A DNA stretch of 64,000 nucleotides from Setomelanomma holmii (Eukaryota; Ascomycota; Dothideomycetes; Pleosporales; Phaeosphaeriaceae): contig ML978245.1 in the NCBI GenBank assembly GCA_010015745.1, forward strand, positions 80,816 to 144,815, written 5' to 3'. Position numbers and translations under genes: made by a program. This document shows positions 46,081 through 57,442 of the stretch, piece after piece. The stretch's first letter is position 1. The number at the start of each line of letters is the position of its first letter. Under the pieces are notes generated by a model, which was given only the letters and a program-made list of their open reading frames with translations, made no database searches and was not told the origin of the DNA.

Positions 46081-47612
46081 GGTATGAGAATAATCTTGAG
46101 ACATCCTTCGGGATGTGCATTGTGGCCTAAGAACATTCAAACTCTAACAAAGCTTTGTGAACCTTCTACAGTAGTGCGAGGCGAGAATCTTACCATTCGA
46201 TCTCATTGCAGTAACCTGACCTCGTCTTGTGATTCGCAAAGAGGAGATGCCATCTCCAGACGAAGGCCAAGAGCGCAAAATACATCGCGTTGCGGGAGAA
46301 AGCCTGCGATAGGTGTACGTGTATCTTGATGCGCAGCTGATGCCACGCCCTTCACTTGATCGGTAGAGCTGCCTTGCGTTACTTCTTATGTGTTCACAAC
46401 TCCGACTTCAGGCAACCAGAATATAACGCAGGTCCGCCAGGCAACAAGAAACGTTGCAACAGGTTATGTCAGGACGGAAGGCACTTGCGCTGTCAAAGTT
46501 ATCATCACGTTCAGTGTCGATTTTCGACCATTTACGAGCAAGTGCGACCATCTCGGCCTCGAAATTCCCAACTTCCTGTTCGTAACCTCGAATGTTTCAA
46601 GGCATCATGTTACATACATCACGCCCAACTCTCGGCGAACACATGTTGCGCACCACCAACCTCCTCCAGTCTGTAACCGCGATACCCGCTATGCTTATGC
46701 TGGGCTTACATGCTTACGCGCAATGGTACAACCCGTATACTTCGTACTGGTTCATATAAGGTCATCTACTCGAACGGCCACAACGGACTCATAGGAAAGG
46801 GGCAGGACTTATTTCATTACCACCATAATGGCTGCCAGCATTGTATATATTGCACATACGCAGCGCCAGGATACGCATACTTTGCGCCCACAGATTCGAA
46901 AATGTATCGATGCGAGACGAGTGGTACACCTGATGACAAGGTAACTCAATGCTCGTAATGAACGAGCAGTCGTCGTTACATTTGGAGTTGCAAGGTATCG
47001 CGGATCGTCTTGGGAGTTGTGCAACTAGGACACATGTATTAGACGGTCAGGAAATATTGGGTGCCACAAACAGGTTTGAATGGAAGGTAGCATGCAAGCC
47101 CGCGCGTGTGTTTAGATAAAGCGGGTGTTCCAAGGTCTCGTCCTGGATGCCCGAGCCCAACTTGTAGTTCAGCAACATCTAGAGCAACGGATTGTCGCTC
47201 TGAGATTTGATGCGTCTCCTTTTCGTTGACCTGATCTTCTGCTGATTGAAACATACTCAGCAGTGCTCATTTCAAGGGTCGCTGGGACAGTACGCGAAAG
47301 CTTCGATGGTCAAAGACTTTCATCGGTGTCAGCAATAGATACCAAGGAACAGAGCTATCATGCTCGACGTTCATCTGCGATAGTCAGGTGGAATATTGCT
47401 GACCGCATACTCGAGTAGTCAATGCTCCGTGTGAATTGATGCCACGTGGGGGACTATTGTTAGTGCCTTTGCGAGGATGTAAGGTACTCTACGAAGGCGC
47501 CTGCCCGGGTTATATGTCTTTGTATAAATCGCCTATTTAGAGCTTCCCTCAATGCGCCCTCCACCAAAACTTGTTATCCGCACGACTCCTGATGGAGACA
47601 TCATCTCTAGGC
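46081..47612. other. Gene-free stretch, 1.5 kb
   Basis: Lies between the 3' ends of the dioxygenase (+) and the GTPase (-). The longest frame (46390-46794, +) lacks an ATG and family resemblance. No repeat or RNA recognised. Confidence 0.45.
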
Positions 47613-50600
47613 TTAGCTAACCACTCTCCCAAGCCTAGCAACTTCCTCCTTAACGCTCCGCATCTCCTCACTCACTCTCTTCTTGAACCCAACATCCCTC
47701 TCACTCTCCGATATAGCATTACCATCTCTTAGCAACTGCAAATCGGCTTTTACCCGCTCGCCCTGCTCATCCATGACCTCAATCATTTGCTCCTGTAGTT
47801 CTCGTGCAAGCTCCCTGAACTTGTCTCTGCATTCGCGCCGATGGGCCTCGAAGAGCGCTGGAGAACTAAATCTACCTGTGACACGGGTTTTGCGGCGACT
47901 GTCGCTGCCAGAACCTGGGAATGGGTATTAGTAAGAACTATGTTAGTCAAGTTGAGATGAGTGCAGACTTGCCATAATCCATATTTGCTGCATGATACGT
48001 GCCCTCCATGAGCTTGCCTATGAGAGCTGTCCGTACAGATGATAGCGTATCGGAGCGGAGAGAGGAAAGGTTCGATTCAAAAGTCTCCGTGACCTTCTCG
48101 ATACCGTAGCGCGTGAGATGTTCTCGATGTAGCAAATTTGAAGCAAGAGTGCGCATCGCGGACCCGATATCGTCAGTTTCTCTGGACCTATTTTCTGCTG
48201 GCGATGCTGCTATTTCAAAGACTTTGGCATATATGTGCACCGCCGCAGTGTTAACGCGCTCGATTCCCGTGTCCAAGTCGACCGCGAAGCTGTCCCAAAC
48301 GGCGGAGAGATCTGTCGTCATACCTTGGATGGCCTCTTCGTTCCAACAACGAGATCCCATGACGGGAGTCGAATAGTCTCCATAATTGGAGCAGAAGGCT
48401 TTATAAGAAGACGGATTCCACTGCGCGATATTAGCATGTCCTCGTCCGAGAAATCATACGTGTACACACCTCTTCCCACGACAAGCTCGCTTCTCTGGCA
48501 TGAGCACTCCAATGTGGACCATCTCGCCCTGTTATTTATGAGCATTCGAGCCATTATTATCCAAGTATGACTCACTCATACGCATGTAGATTTGAGAGTT
48601 GAATTCGGTTTCTAGAGTGCGTGATATGTGATTGAGGCGAGACACCGGAGACATCAACTAGAAGTATGCGTCAGTGATACTCTTTGAGAAGGAAACCGCC
48701 TCAATTTCCACCATCATCAAGTTGGTATTGATGCTAGTTTAGAGACTCGGGGTGATCTGATCGTGCGATGAAAGACTGATGTGATACAAAGACAGTAATT
48801 CATCATCCCAGGAGCCAGGAGCTGCGTACCTTATCTAACTCCTGCTGAATAGCAGATACATCATCGAGAACTCGTTGTTTACTCTCTGCACTCGCGTTGC
48901 CGGATCCAGACTCGACCCATAGCTCGACAGAACCGATAAATGCCGGTATCTCGTCCTTGATGAATGTCTGGGTCGCTTGAAGTCGGCTCTGCGCAACGAC
49001 TCCGATGCAATAGCACCGCAGTTCCAGGATGCCACTCAATCTCAAATATGGCAAGGCGATATCAGGAGCCTTTTCCCGATTATCCCAGTAGATCTTGTTA
49101 CTGACGCAGAATATACCAAGTGATGTGGCAATTGGATGGTTGCGGTACTCCTCTCGTAAGCGGCGAGAAACTTTGTCATTGCGTAATCCGACAATGAAAC
49201 GCTTCAAGTCCCAGTCGTGACTCTTTTTCGCTTTCTCAACCTTGCGGTAGTCCCTCTGTAATTCTAGAAGTTGTCGCGCCTCCTCTCGTGTGAGACTCGC
49301 AACATCTTGATCGTAATCGTCAATCTTTTCTTGGAGAGATTGCATTTCGTCTTCGTCGACAGCAATTTCATTCTGCATATCCTCGATCGTTGCTCGCTCG
49401 GTTCGCCAGTCATGTATTGCTTCCCTCGTCTGTATATCTTCAGCAGAGCGTGTGCAGACGAAGTCAACCTTGGATAGGTTGACGCAACACGCTAGCTCGC
49501 AGATCTGCTTGATACTTTCGTCTGTGATTGCTCGATCGATTCTGGCGACGACGAATATTTGGTGGCACTGCCGGACATAGTGCTCGGTTATAGCCTGGCG
49601 AGTAGAGTTCAGATCGCGAAGCCCCGGCAGGTCGGCGATGATCAGCCCTTTACTCAGTATGTAGGCCTTCAAGTACACTCGCACTTTCTGAATGAATGGC
49701 CAAGACGTCCGAACATTTCCAGAAGGTAAGGAAGAGTCTGTTTCCGACGACAACTGTCCCAACCAAGAAGCGCAGTCTTCGATTGTGCTGAAAATGTTCC
49801 GTTCGGCTTGTTGGGGAAGTAGCTGCGACGCCCACTCGACCATCGTTGCAACAGCATGTTCGAAGGGTGTGGACGATAAGATACCCGGCATTTCATGAAG
49901 TCTTTCCCCAAAGCTCGTTCTGAACGTTTCCATGGCGAGCTTGGCCTTCTTCCGCAGTCGCAGTTTCCCGTTGTCATTCACATCGTCCTCATTCCTATCC
50001 CTATGATGATTCGGAAGCAATTGGAAATCACGGTGAGCGCTCAGGAGTTCCTCAAATTGTTTCTTCAGCTCGCCCATCGGAAAGTAATCGACATGAACGA
50101 TGAAATCATCTCTCTCGTGAAAGTGGTATTCTGTGACTGCACACGTACAAGCGGTGCCACTGCTGCTCTGTTTGCCATTGGGTCAGATTGAGGGTACTGC
50201 TGAATCTGTAATGATCACTTACTGCTCTAGCCAAGTCACTCTTGTCGAGCAGTGAGTTGATCAGACTACTCTTGCCTACACCAGAATCTCCAACAAGCCC
50301 AACTATCCTTGAGGACGGTAGCTGGAAATTCTCCAGTCTCGTGGCTTGTTGATGAAGGTTCTGGATGCTTGATCCATTCTCATGGTGCAGACTCGAGCTA
50401 GAGAGTACGGTCGCTATCCTCCGCGTCAAGGTTCGTGCATCAGCAAGGGCCTCTTGAACTTCGGCCATATGGGCAAAGGCCTCTGGAGGATCTTCAGCTT
50501 CAACTTGGTGGCGCTCTCTGCGTATCCCAGAGCCGGAGCGGCGACGGCGTGACGGTGATGGAGAGGAGCTCTCACGTAGTCCAGCAGTACTAAGAGAATC

Positions 50601-51182
50601 TGCCCGATGATCTTCCATTCGCAAGGCTGCAGAACCGGTAGTGATGCTAAAGTCTCTGCTGGAGCGAGATTGGCTCGTATCATTGGGTGGAGCTGATGGC
50701 GTGACATGTATGGAGGGCGTACGCGAAGCTCGCTGTGGTATCGATCCCGTATCGGGCGAAGTGAGTCTCGAAGCTCGGATATTGCCAATCTCTTGAAAGA
50801 CTGTATCGTGGCCTCCGGCTTGTTCAGTCGAGTGCGAGTCAGATGATAGCGATGGCGTATAGTGGACTGTGCTCGGAGTGCTTCGGCGATCAGTCGTGGA
50901 CGAAACATCTCGCTCTACAGACGGTAAAGGAATGTCCGGGTCAGGATTGTACTGATTCTGGTTTGCATCGGATGGCGTCGAAGATGGCGTGAACTGAGGT
51001 GTTCCAGATGTTGTGCGACTAAGGTTTGGGAACACTTGATCGGCTTCGGAGCGATCTTCGAATCTTGAAGATGGTGTCGACAAGCGGCCCACTGCTGAAG
51101 TTGGTGTTGTGGACGGTGGCGTAAAGACGCGCTGGCTAGAAGTTGAGCTCATTGATGCTGGCGATGTTTGGTGTATGATCAT
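47613..51182 (-). CDS. Large GTPase, nuclear GTPase SLIP-GC-like (dynamin superfamily)
   Basis: Six exons (51182-50223, 50167-48830, 48657-48576, 48528-48470, 48420-47973, 47914-47613) give 1062 residues. Introns are 55, 172, 47, 49 and 58 nt; the last (47972-47915) is GC-AG (gcaagt..cccag). The first 250 residues are Ser/Thr/Pro-rich and disordered. The P-loop is GDSGVGKSSLINSLL (298-305), switch-like TACTCAVTEYHF follows, and G3 is DLPGLRD (499-505). No NKxD G4 motif is evident; CTRSAED occupies that area. A long coiled coil (EIAVDEDEMQSLQEKIDDYD) and a helical C-terminus ending VKEEVARLGRVVS complete it. Fungal relatives are numerous and mostly uncharacterised. The 172-nt intron may hide a small exon. 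Cellular role unknown. Confidence 0.88.
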
Positions 51183-53174
51183 GGGTCCTGGAGCGAAGAA
51201 AATGGAGTCCCGTTTTAAATACTGCGCAAAGAGTTTAGCAAAGACAAACGCATAATGAGGCCAACAACACTTGCCCTTCTTGAAGCTGCCCCTGAATTTG
51301 GTGGCATCGTGGGGTTATAGCAGGCAAACATGGCTAAGCGCCCTCACGGCATATACATTGTTTCTGCAGGGATGCGGCACAGGCTGCACTGCCACCCAAT
51401 GGCATAGTGCAGACCTCATATCGGCCCCAAACAGAGACACTAGCGACATGAGGATCATGTTCTGAGACACTCACGTCCGTATGTAGCATATTGCGTGTTG
51501 AAGCAATCGATGTTTCCTAGATTCATTTCCTGGTCAGACATTAAACCATGCCCCGAGAATCACTATGTGTAGATAGCTTGAGCCACTTATACAGTCATAT
51601 ATCGGCTGCTGAGACGAGTCGTTGAGCATGGGAAGCATGTTGAGACATGTGTGGGTGGTCTGCGAGTTGTGCCTCAGACCCAAGCTGCCCCTCACGCTAT
51701 TGAGGGTTTGCCGCGTTCCGTCGATGCCGCGTGGGAGCTGATTGTTTCAGCTTCCACTTCGCTAAGATCTCCGTTCCTCATGATCTATCGCGCAGGTCTT
51801 GCCAGGTTGTTCGTGTCTTTTCGCTTTCAAGATTGTAACATTTGCCTCTTTTACAAGCTTCCGCCACATTGCGAGGACCGAGCTAGCACAGTTAAGCATC
51901 CGTTTGTTGGCGTACTCTTCTGGTCCATGTACGATGACCCGCCTCACTGAGTTGTTACCATAGTTAGAGAAAAAGGGTTTGCACTAGCTAGCTGTATCAC
52001 CGTCTGCCTCGCACAATCTGATATTTATCGAGTCTGGGTCTATGTTGATTGCTCGAAAGTAGCTAACTAGTTGATCAACTTCTCTGCACGGGCATTGCAG
52101 GCATTAGAGTAGCTTACTTGTTCTAAACTCCTGTTAACTATTCGCGGTGCTTTTTGATCTCTTCGTTAGCTAGCAGGTCCTTCTCAACGGGCGTGACTTA
52201 ATATCACTTGAACTTAGCCTGACTAAGTCGCTGTTGTGCAAAACTATATGGATCTTGTTGACAAGTGTTTGAAAGGCGAGCTGTTGAATTTATGCGTGAA
52301 TTAGAAACCATAGCTGTAATGAAAGAAAGTGACTGCGCTGCTAACCCTCGCGCGCTACGCTTGACGGCTATTATAACGTAAATGTAGACATCAAGGACGA
52401 CCCTGCTACGTCATGCGTACTGCCTACTCAGCTAGGATATAACACTAAAGTTAAAGCTCCCGGCCCGCTTTAAGGCCAGTTCAGGGTACGATGGTGAGCA
52501 GCTTTATTGTACTTCTCGCTAATTTGGAACGCTAATGCCCATTGATCTTGGCAGTAACAACCTCTACTTTCGTACGGCACTGTAATCTGGGCGACTTTCC
52601 TGATGCAAGGTAGTCAAGTTCAGCCACATGCACTCAAGCGAAGTCAGTCAGCCACGGCGAACCTGCATGTTGGCTTGGAGGACCACCTGTCTACGAAGTC
52701 AGAACCCCGTCTCAGATACAGTTGCAAAATGAAACATGGTAATTCATGATACGAAAGTGTCGAGAGGGGTTGCTGCTACATGAATAGCATACTTCTTTTT
52801 ATGGGTTCAAACTGGGTCGCTGCGAAGAGCACACTCGCTGCTTGGTAGAACACAAGGCAAGGACGACTTGCGGCCACTCTGCGCCACGACTATTATCGTC
52901 AAACGAGCGGATAATATAGATGCGTGCTTCGACAGATGTAAATAATATTTACATTTCGAAGTCTGCATAACCTTCCAGATCAAAGATGGAAGGTGTCAAA
53001 GTGCAGACTAGCGGCTGTTGGTGCATGTGACTGACTGCATGACGTCGCCCCAGCCACAGCCTCATCTTAAACGACAACCGCTAATCTAGGCGGCAAGCGC
53101 TCTCCACACCCCGACTTTGTACTCCTCCACATCTCTCCGCCTCCACAGTCGCACTTCTCGATATCACCAGCGAC
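51183..53174. other. Gene-poor 2-kb stretch with an AT-rich, repeat-like core
   Basis: The left part is the GTPase promoter. From about 51960 to 52480 the sequence is rich in CTA/TAG/TTA triplets, and a minus-strand fragment (VEKDLLANEEIKKHRE) lies among stops. This resembles a transposon degraded by CpA-to-TpA mutation, but the family cannot be named. The last 200 bp is the promoter of the NPC2-like gene. Confidence 0.4.
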
Positions 53175-53826
53175 ATGCAGATCACGACGCTTTTTCTCGC
53201 CGCGCTGAGCGCCGTCTCGGTATCAGCAAAGCCATCATGGATGGGCGGTGACCAGGTCACGATCAAGGAAGAATGGAAGGTGCCCGGCGACAACCCGCTC
53301 TACTTCTGCGGCGACCCAAAGGACGACATTGCACAGATTGAGAACGTCGACCTCGACCCTAACCCACCTAAGCCGTACGTTTGCCCAGTCGAAGCTATTC
53401 ATCTGGCGCCTACGCCGCAGAGCATAGCACAGAAAACCTTTCTCGCCAAATCTTCCGCTAACTCATGACGCAGCAGCGAGAAGCTATCAATCAGCGCAAA
53501 GGGTAGTCTGAAAGATAAGGTCGAGCAGGGCTTCAAGATGCACTTGCAAGTCAAGTATGGCCTAATCACTTTGATCAACCAAGAGGCAGACGGCTGCGAT
53601 ACCATTGGCAAGGCAGATCTCGAGTGCCCACTCGACAAGGGCGACATGAAGTTGACCAAGGATGTGGATATTCCTCGGGAGATTCCTCCTGTGCGTATTG
53701 CATTCTAGTGCCATTCCATAGCTGCTAATGACCAGCCAGGGCACATACACCGTCCTCGCCGACGTATACACCGAAGACGGCGATAAAATCACTTGCTTGA
53801 CAGCCAAGATCGCGTTCCACCGGTAA
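53175..53826 (+). CDS. NPC2: Secreted NPC2/ML-domain lipid transfer protein (PG/PI-TP type)
   Basis: Three exons (53175-53374, 53477-53690, 53740-53826) with introns of 102 and 49 nt give 166 residues, the usual size. A signal peptide (MQITTLFLAALSAVSVSAKP) is followed by an ML (MD-2-related lipid recognition) domain: GDNPLYFCGDPKDDIAQIEN, PPKPEKLSISAKGSLKDKVE, DGCDTIGKADLECPLDKGDM, and the C-terminal GTYTVLADVYTEDGDKITCL. Cys spacing supports the conserved disulfides. Yeast Npc2 carries sterol to Ncr1 in the vacuole lumen, and the Aspergillus homologue transfers phosphatidylglycerol and phosphatidylinositol. Which lipid is bound here cannot be read. Intron phases 2 and 0 keep the domain frame. 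Confidence 0.92.
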
Positions 53827-54318
53827 TTGCTTTCTCACTACGGCGCCCTCGCTTCTCGACTCATACGTGGATCCTGATACGATGCAGGACTGGTGCTGGT
53901 ACTGAGAAACCGAAAGAGAATGTAATAAAGCTCGGACAACCAAAGTTTCAAATGTCTGGGCCACTGGCAGAAATGGTTCAGGAGCGTTTGCGAAGGAGAA
54001 ATGAATTGTGAAATTTGCCGTGTGTATATGCGATGGGACGAGTTACTTTCATGGCGCGATACCAATGCAGTCTTTGATCTTGGTTCGAACATCATCTCAT
54101 CGATACATACGGTCGAAATAACCTCGCAGTGGCCCTTCATGTGCCTGCTTGAAATCTCAATTCGTGATCGCATATGAAGCTTTGGTATCATTTCGTGCTA
54201 CTCATAATCTTCTATATGCACAAAACCCACCACGTTCGGCAATGAACTCCGGCCTGCATATGTTCTCGCACGCCCGCTTTCTTAAACTCTCCCGACCGGC
54301 ACGAACCCAGCAAGAAGC
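53827..54318. other. Intergenic region between convergent genes
   Basis: 3' flanks of NPC2 (+) and VMA7 (-). No supported gene. Confidence 0.5.
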
Positions 54319-54794
54319 CTACTCTCCAAACAACCTCCGCACCCGCTTCAGCACGCTGTCCTTCTCAGGATCGTAAGGGTGGTCTTTCGACGGTATCTCG
54401 AGCAGCGAGGGGAAGGCAGCTGTGTACGACTCGACGCGATGTCTTATCTTCTCGGCGATGTGTTGGTTGATCAACAGAATGGCGATATCCTTGCGCTCGG
54501 TGGTGAACTTGTCGAAGGCAGCCTCGATGGCCGAGTTCTCCGTCTTGGCGTCAACGACAAGGAAGTTCTTCTGGCTGTCGGGCGGTTGCGTGACGTGCTG
54601 TTGGACGGTTTAGTATCGCATCAAGCAGCATTGCGATTAGCTGGGGACGCACGCCTACGCCCGCGAGCAGCATGCCCGTTACTGTGTCCTGGACTAGATT
54701 AGCAAGGCGCCAGCAAAAGTGCGGATATGCGCACCTCATCCCCAATGACGGCAAGGAACTGTCTGTCCTTGTACTGCGACGCTTGTGCTGCCAT
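54319..54794 (-). CDS. VMA7: V-type ATPase subunit F (Vma7)
   Basis: Three exons (54794-54735, 54688-54653, 54597-54319) with introns of 46 and 55 nt give 124 residues, the normal size for subunit F. The sequence opens MAAQASQYKDRQFLAVIGDE, then DTVTGMLLAGVG, HVTQPPDSQKNFLVVDAKTE, and the conserved DIAILLINQHIAEKIRHRVE. The C-terminus is PYDPEKDSVLKRVRRLFGE. Subunit F is part of the central stalk of the V1 sector and couples ATP hydrolysis to rotation during acidification of vacuole and Golgi. The tiny middle exon (36 nt) is forced by the conserved VTGMLLAGVG segment. Confidence 0.95.
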
Positions 54795-55054
54795 GATTTG
54801 CTATGTGTAGGCAGCTCGTGGGGGAGCTGGAAGTTAGAGCTGGGGGCCGTCGTCATGGCCGCAGACACCGCTAGCCGGATTAGGCGAACTGTTTGGCCGC
54901 TGCCTTTCACGACCGTCGCAGCTTCTCTCTTCCTTTCTTCAGACACGCACGCCATGTCGTGAGTCTCGCTGTTCACACCCACACGCTCCTTTAGACCCAA
55001 CGGTCAACTCTGCCGAACCCTATCGACTTTATCTGAGACGAAACACGAGAAAAC

Positions 55055-56485
55055 ATGCCCCGCCTCGTCCGCCGCGCACCGCTCGCCGAGCGCATCAAAG
55101 CCTATACCGACCCGTCGGACTGGCTGATTTGGATCTCGGAAGAGCTGAACAGCAACGACTGGGAAGAGTTCGCGCAATCATACGCCACATACATTGGCTT
55201 CGCATGCAACATTCTCTTCGTCATCGCACAGGCAAACAGTGGCGCATCGGAAAGCTACGACGATGACGGCGTCTTCCGAGAGATCTCAGGGCCCGGATGG
55301 ATAAAGTGGTTCATGAACCTACTGGTGTTGGCACTTGGCGGTGCAGCACTCGGCAATGCGTGGCTGGTGTGGAGCAAGAGGAGGCATTACAGGCTGTTCG
55401 AGCAGTCTGTCGATGTTGTGCCGGCGACACCCAGTGCGCAACGCGTGAGGGTTGACTCTTCGCCAGCGGGCATGTCTCCCCTAGGCTATATCCGCAATGT
55501 GGTGGCGAGAAGCTCAGCTGCTGCGCGCGCACATCCTGACGCAGAACGCGATGTATGGGAAGTCGCCGTTTGGGACCCGAATCCGCTGTGCCTGCAAGTC
55601 TTCTGCTTGTTTAGCCCACTACATGTGGTCTTGTACTATCTGAACCTCCCGGTTGCGCCCTTAGACCCTCGTCCCAGTGTCAAGGTGGCGATAACCGTCT
55701 TCATTGGGACTGTTGTCTCCTTGCAGCTGTGGTGGTTGCGGAGCTCCTTCACGCAGCAAACGAAGGATAACGCCATCATTAGCCGGGAGGTTCTTCACGA
55801 GTACGACAATAAATTCGTGCATCCATCCTTGCAGAAGGTGTATCGCAACGTGGGCATTCAAACTATTTCCAAGAAGCGTAACAGGGACTCGAGCGTTGGT
55901 GTGCAAGGCAGCAGCGACGGCCTCGCAAGTGAAGTGGTCACCTACACTCCAACCACGATCATCAATCGCACGTTCCGCACCAACCCCAACTCCAACTATG
56001 CTTCTCAGTACGACCCGGACAATTTGGGCTCAACATCTGTGGCTCGGTCATCACAACAGACCCCCTCTGTCAGGCCAGGCTACCACACCTCCCAATACTC
56101 TTCCACGTCTACAGCAACAGGGGCGGACTTCTCGTCTCCCATTCGTCCTTCCAACACGCCGAACCCCTTCAGACAGGCGCCTGCCATTCCCCGGACTAGC
56201 GACGGAGGAAGTCTAGGTGTATACACACACGCTGCATCTCCCCTGCGTAAATCAGCCAGCGCAAACTTCATCCGCGACAGTGATCGTGCGGCGTCGAGAT
56301 CACGTGAAAGTCTAGGCGGCATGGGCGAGAGAAGGCACGCCAGTCCAGTGAAGCGCGAAGGCAGTCCACTCAAGCGGTCGAGTATGCCTAACGGTGAGCG
56401 GCCGCTGAGTCAGGCTGATAGGCTAGGAAGAAGCACCGGGTATGGCGGTTTAGGCGTGGAAAGGAGGGAGAGCGGACGTTTCTGA
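55055..56485 (+). CDS. NUR1: Nuclear rim protein Nur1-like (DUF2418)
   Basis: A single exon encodes 476 residues. The N-terminal 250 residues carry the Nur1 membrane domain: MPRLVRRAPLAERIKAYTDP, ATYIGFACNILFVIAQANSG, WFMNLLVLALGGAALGNAWL, SPLHVVLYYLNLPVAP, AITVFIGTVVSLQLWWLRSS. The rest is a Ser/Arg-rich disordered tail with many potential phosphorylation sites. In yeast Nur1 and Heh1 anchor rDNA and heterochromatin at the inner nuclear membrane; fungal homologues (Mug154) are implicated in mitotic nuclear envelope behaviour. The function is transferred from the family; the sequence itself shows only the domain and tail. Gene head-to-head with VMA7 (260 bp). Confidence 0.87.
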   Translation: MPRLVRRAPLAERIKAYTDPSDWLIWISEELNSNDWEEFAQSYATYIGFACNILFVIAQANSGASESYDDDGVFREISGPGWIKWFMNLLVLALGGAALGNAWLVWSKRRHYRLFEQSVDVVPATPSAQRVRVDSSPAGMSPLGYIRNVVARSSAAARAHPDAERDVWEVAVWDPNPLCLQVFCLFSPLHVVLYYLNLPVAPLDPRPSVKVAITVFIGTVVSLQLWWLRSSFTQQTKDNAIISREVLHEYDNKFVHPSLQKVYRNVGIQTISKKRNRDSSVGVQGSSDGLASEVVTYTPTTIINRTFRTNPNSNYASQYDPDNLGSTSVARSSQQTPSVRPGYHTSQYSSTSTATGADFSSPIRPSNTPNPFRQAPAIPRTSDGGSLGVYTHAASPLRKSASANFIRDSDRAASRSRESLGGMGERRHASPVKREGSPLKRSSMPNGERPLSQADRLGRSTGYGGLGVERRESGRF

Positions 56486-57442
56486 GAAGGTGCGTCATTC
56501 CGAGAATCTTCGGTCGGCGATTCACCGCCACCGCACATCTGCCCAAGGTCGTGGCTGTGTACGTTATGAGATATACCCCAATGCATGCTACTGCCGTAGC
56601 CTTTTCCTTTGATTCTGAGTAACAAAGTCGAAACTCGACGGCGTTCTCTGGCTCGTGACCAAATATCACGTCCGAGTCAATCTCTGAAGACAACACGAAT
56701 GGACGAGATGAATGTGCATCATCTAGATGCGCAGACAGTAACGTGGAGTCTGTAGGTGCCTATCAGATTGCTTCGGATATTGCTGCGCCGGTACATATAT
56801 TCGGCCTCACTCTGCACTAGTGAGCCCTGAGACCCTGGCAAACGACACGTCGCAGCCCAAAAGCCAACGGCGGACATGCTGACGCATCGATCAGAGGTAC
56901 TTTCAACTATCCTTCTCGAAATTCTCGATCGCAGGGACTGATTTGCAAGGATGTGGCTTGACGAACTGCGGTTCGTACTGGGGAAACCCAGGTTGTCGCC
57001 TCATAACGTTCGGCATCGAACCATGCTTGCATGCCGAACAGAGTCTAGAAAGCAAATATCTTCGGACCGTTTCAGTACGTGGCAATCAATTATGACGACG
57101 TTCCGACTTGCATGGCGATAGCGGGCCCTGGCTGAGAGACCGTGGACCATGATTGCTCGATGGATGAGGACGGAAGCTAACATCGGGCAGATGGTGGACA
57201 GGTCAAGAGTTGTAAGAAACAGGTTCGATAGGTCCGATGAAAGTACAAAAGTATTGATCTGCTATGCCATTCTCGAGGCATCAACTTGATCAAGTCCATT
57301 CCGAGCTCTGTCAATTCTGTGTATATATACTCACATAACCATTGAGCCGTTTTGAGTTCCGAGCCCTCCTTCACTGAGCTCAACGAGTACACCCTTAGCG
57401 AAGAGTCAATCTACACCACATCTACAAACATCCACAACAACA
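56486..57442. other. Gene-free stretch, about 1 kb
   Basis: Short overlapping minus-strand frames near 56903-57183 contain a few Cys but lack consistent frame or introns, and none was called. TATATATA near 57320 may belong to the promoter of the gene at 57443. Confidence 0.45.

Noticed and set aside
46390..46794. 134-residue plus-strand frame
   Set aside because: No ATG at its start, mixed composition, no recognised similarity.
56903..57183. Overlapping minus-strand frames with a few Cys (CSACKHG..)
   Set aside because: No consistent intron or frame joins them and no family was recognised.
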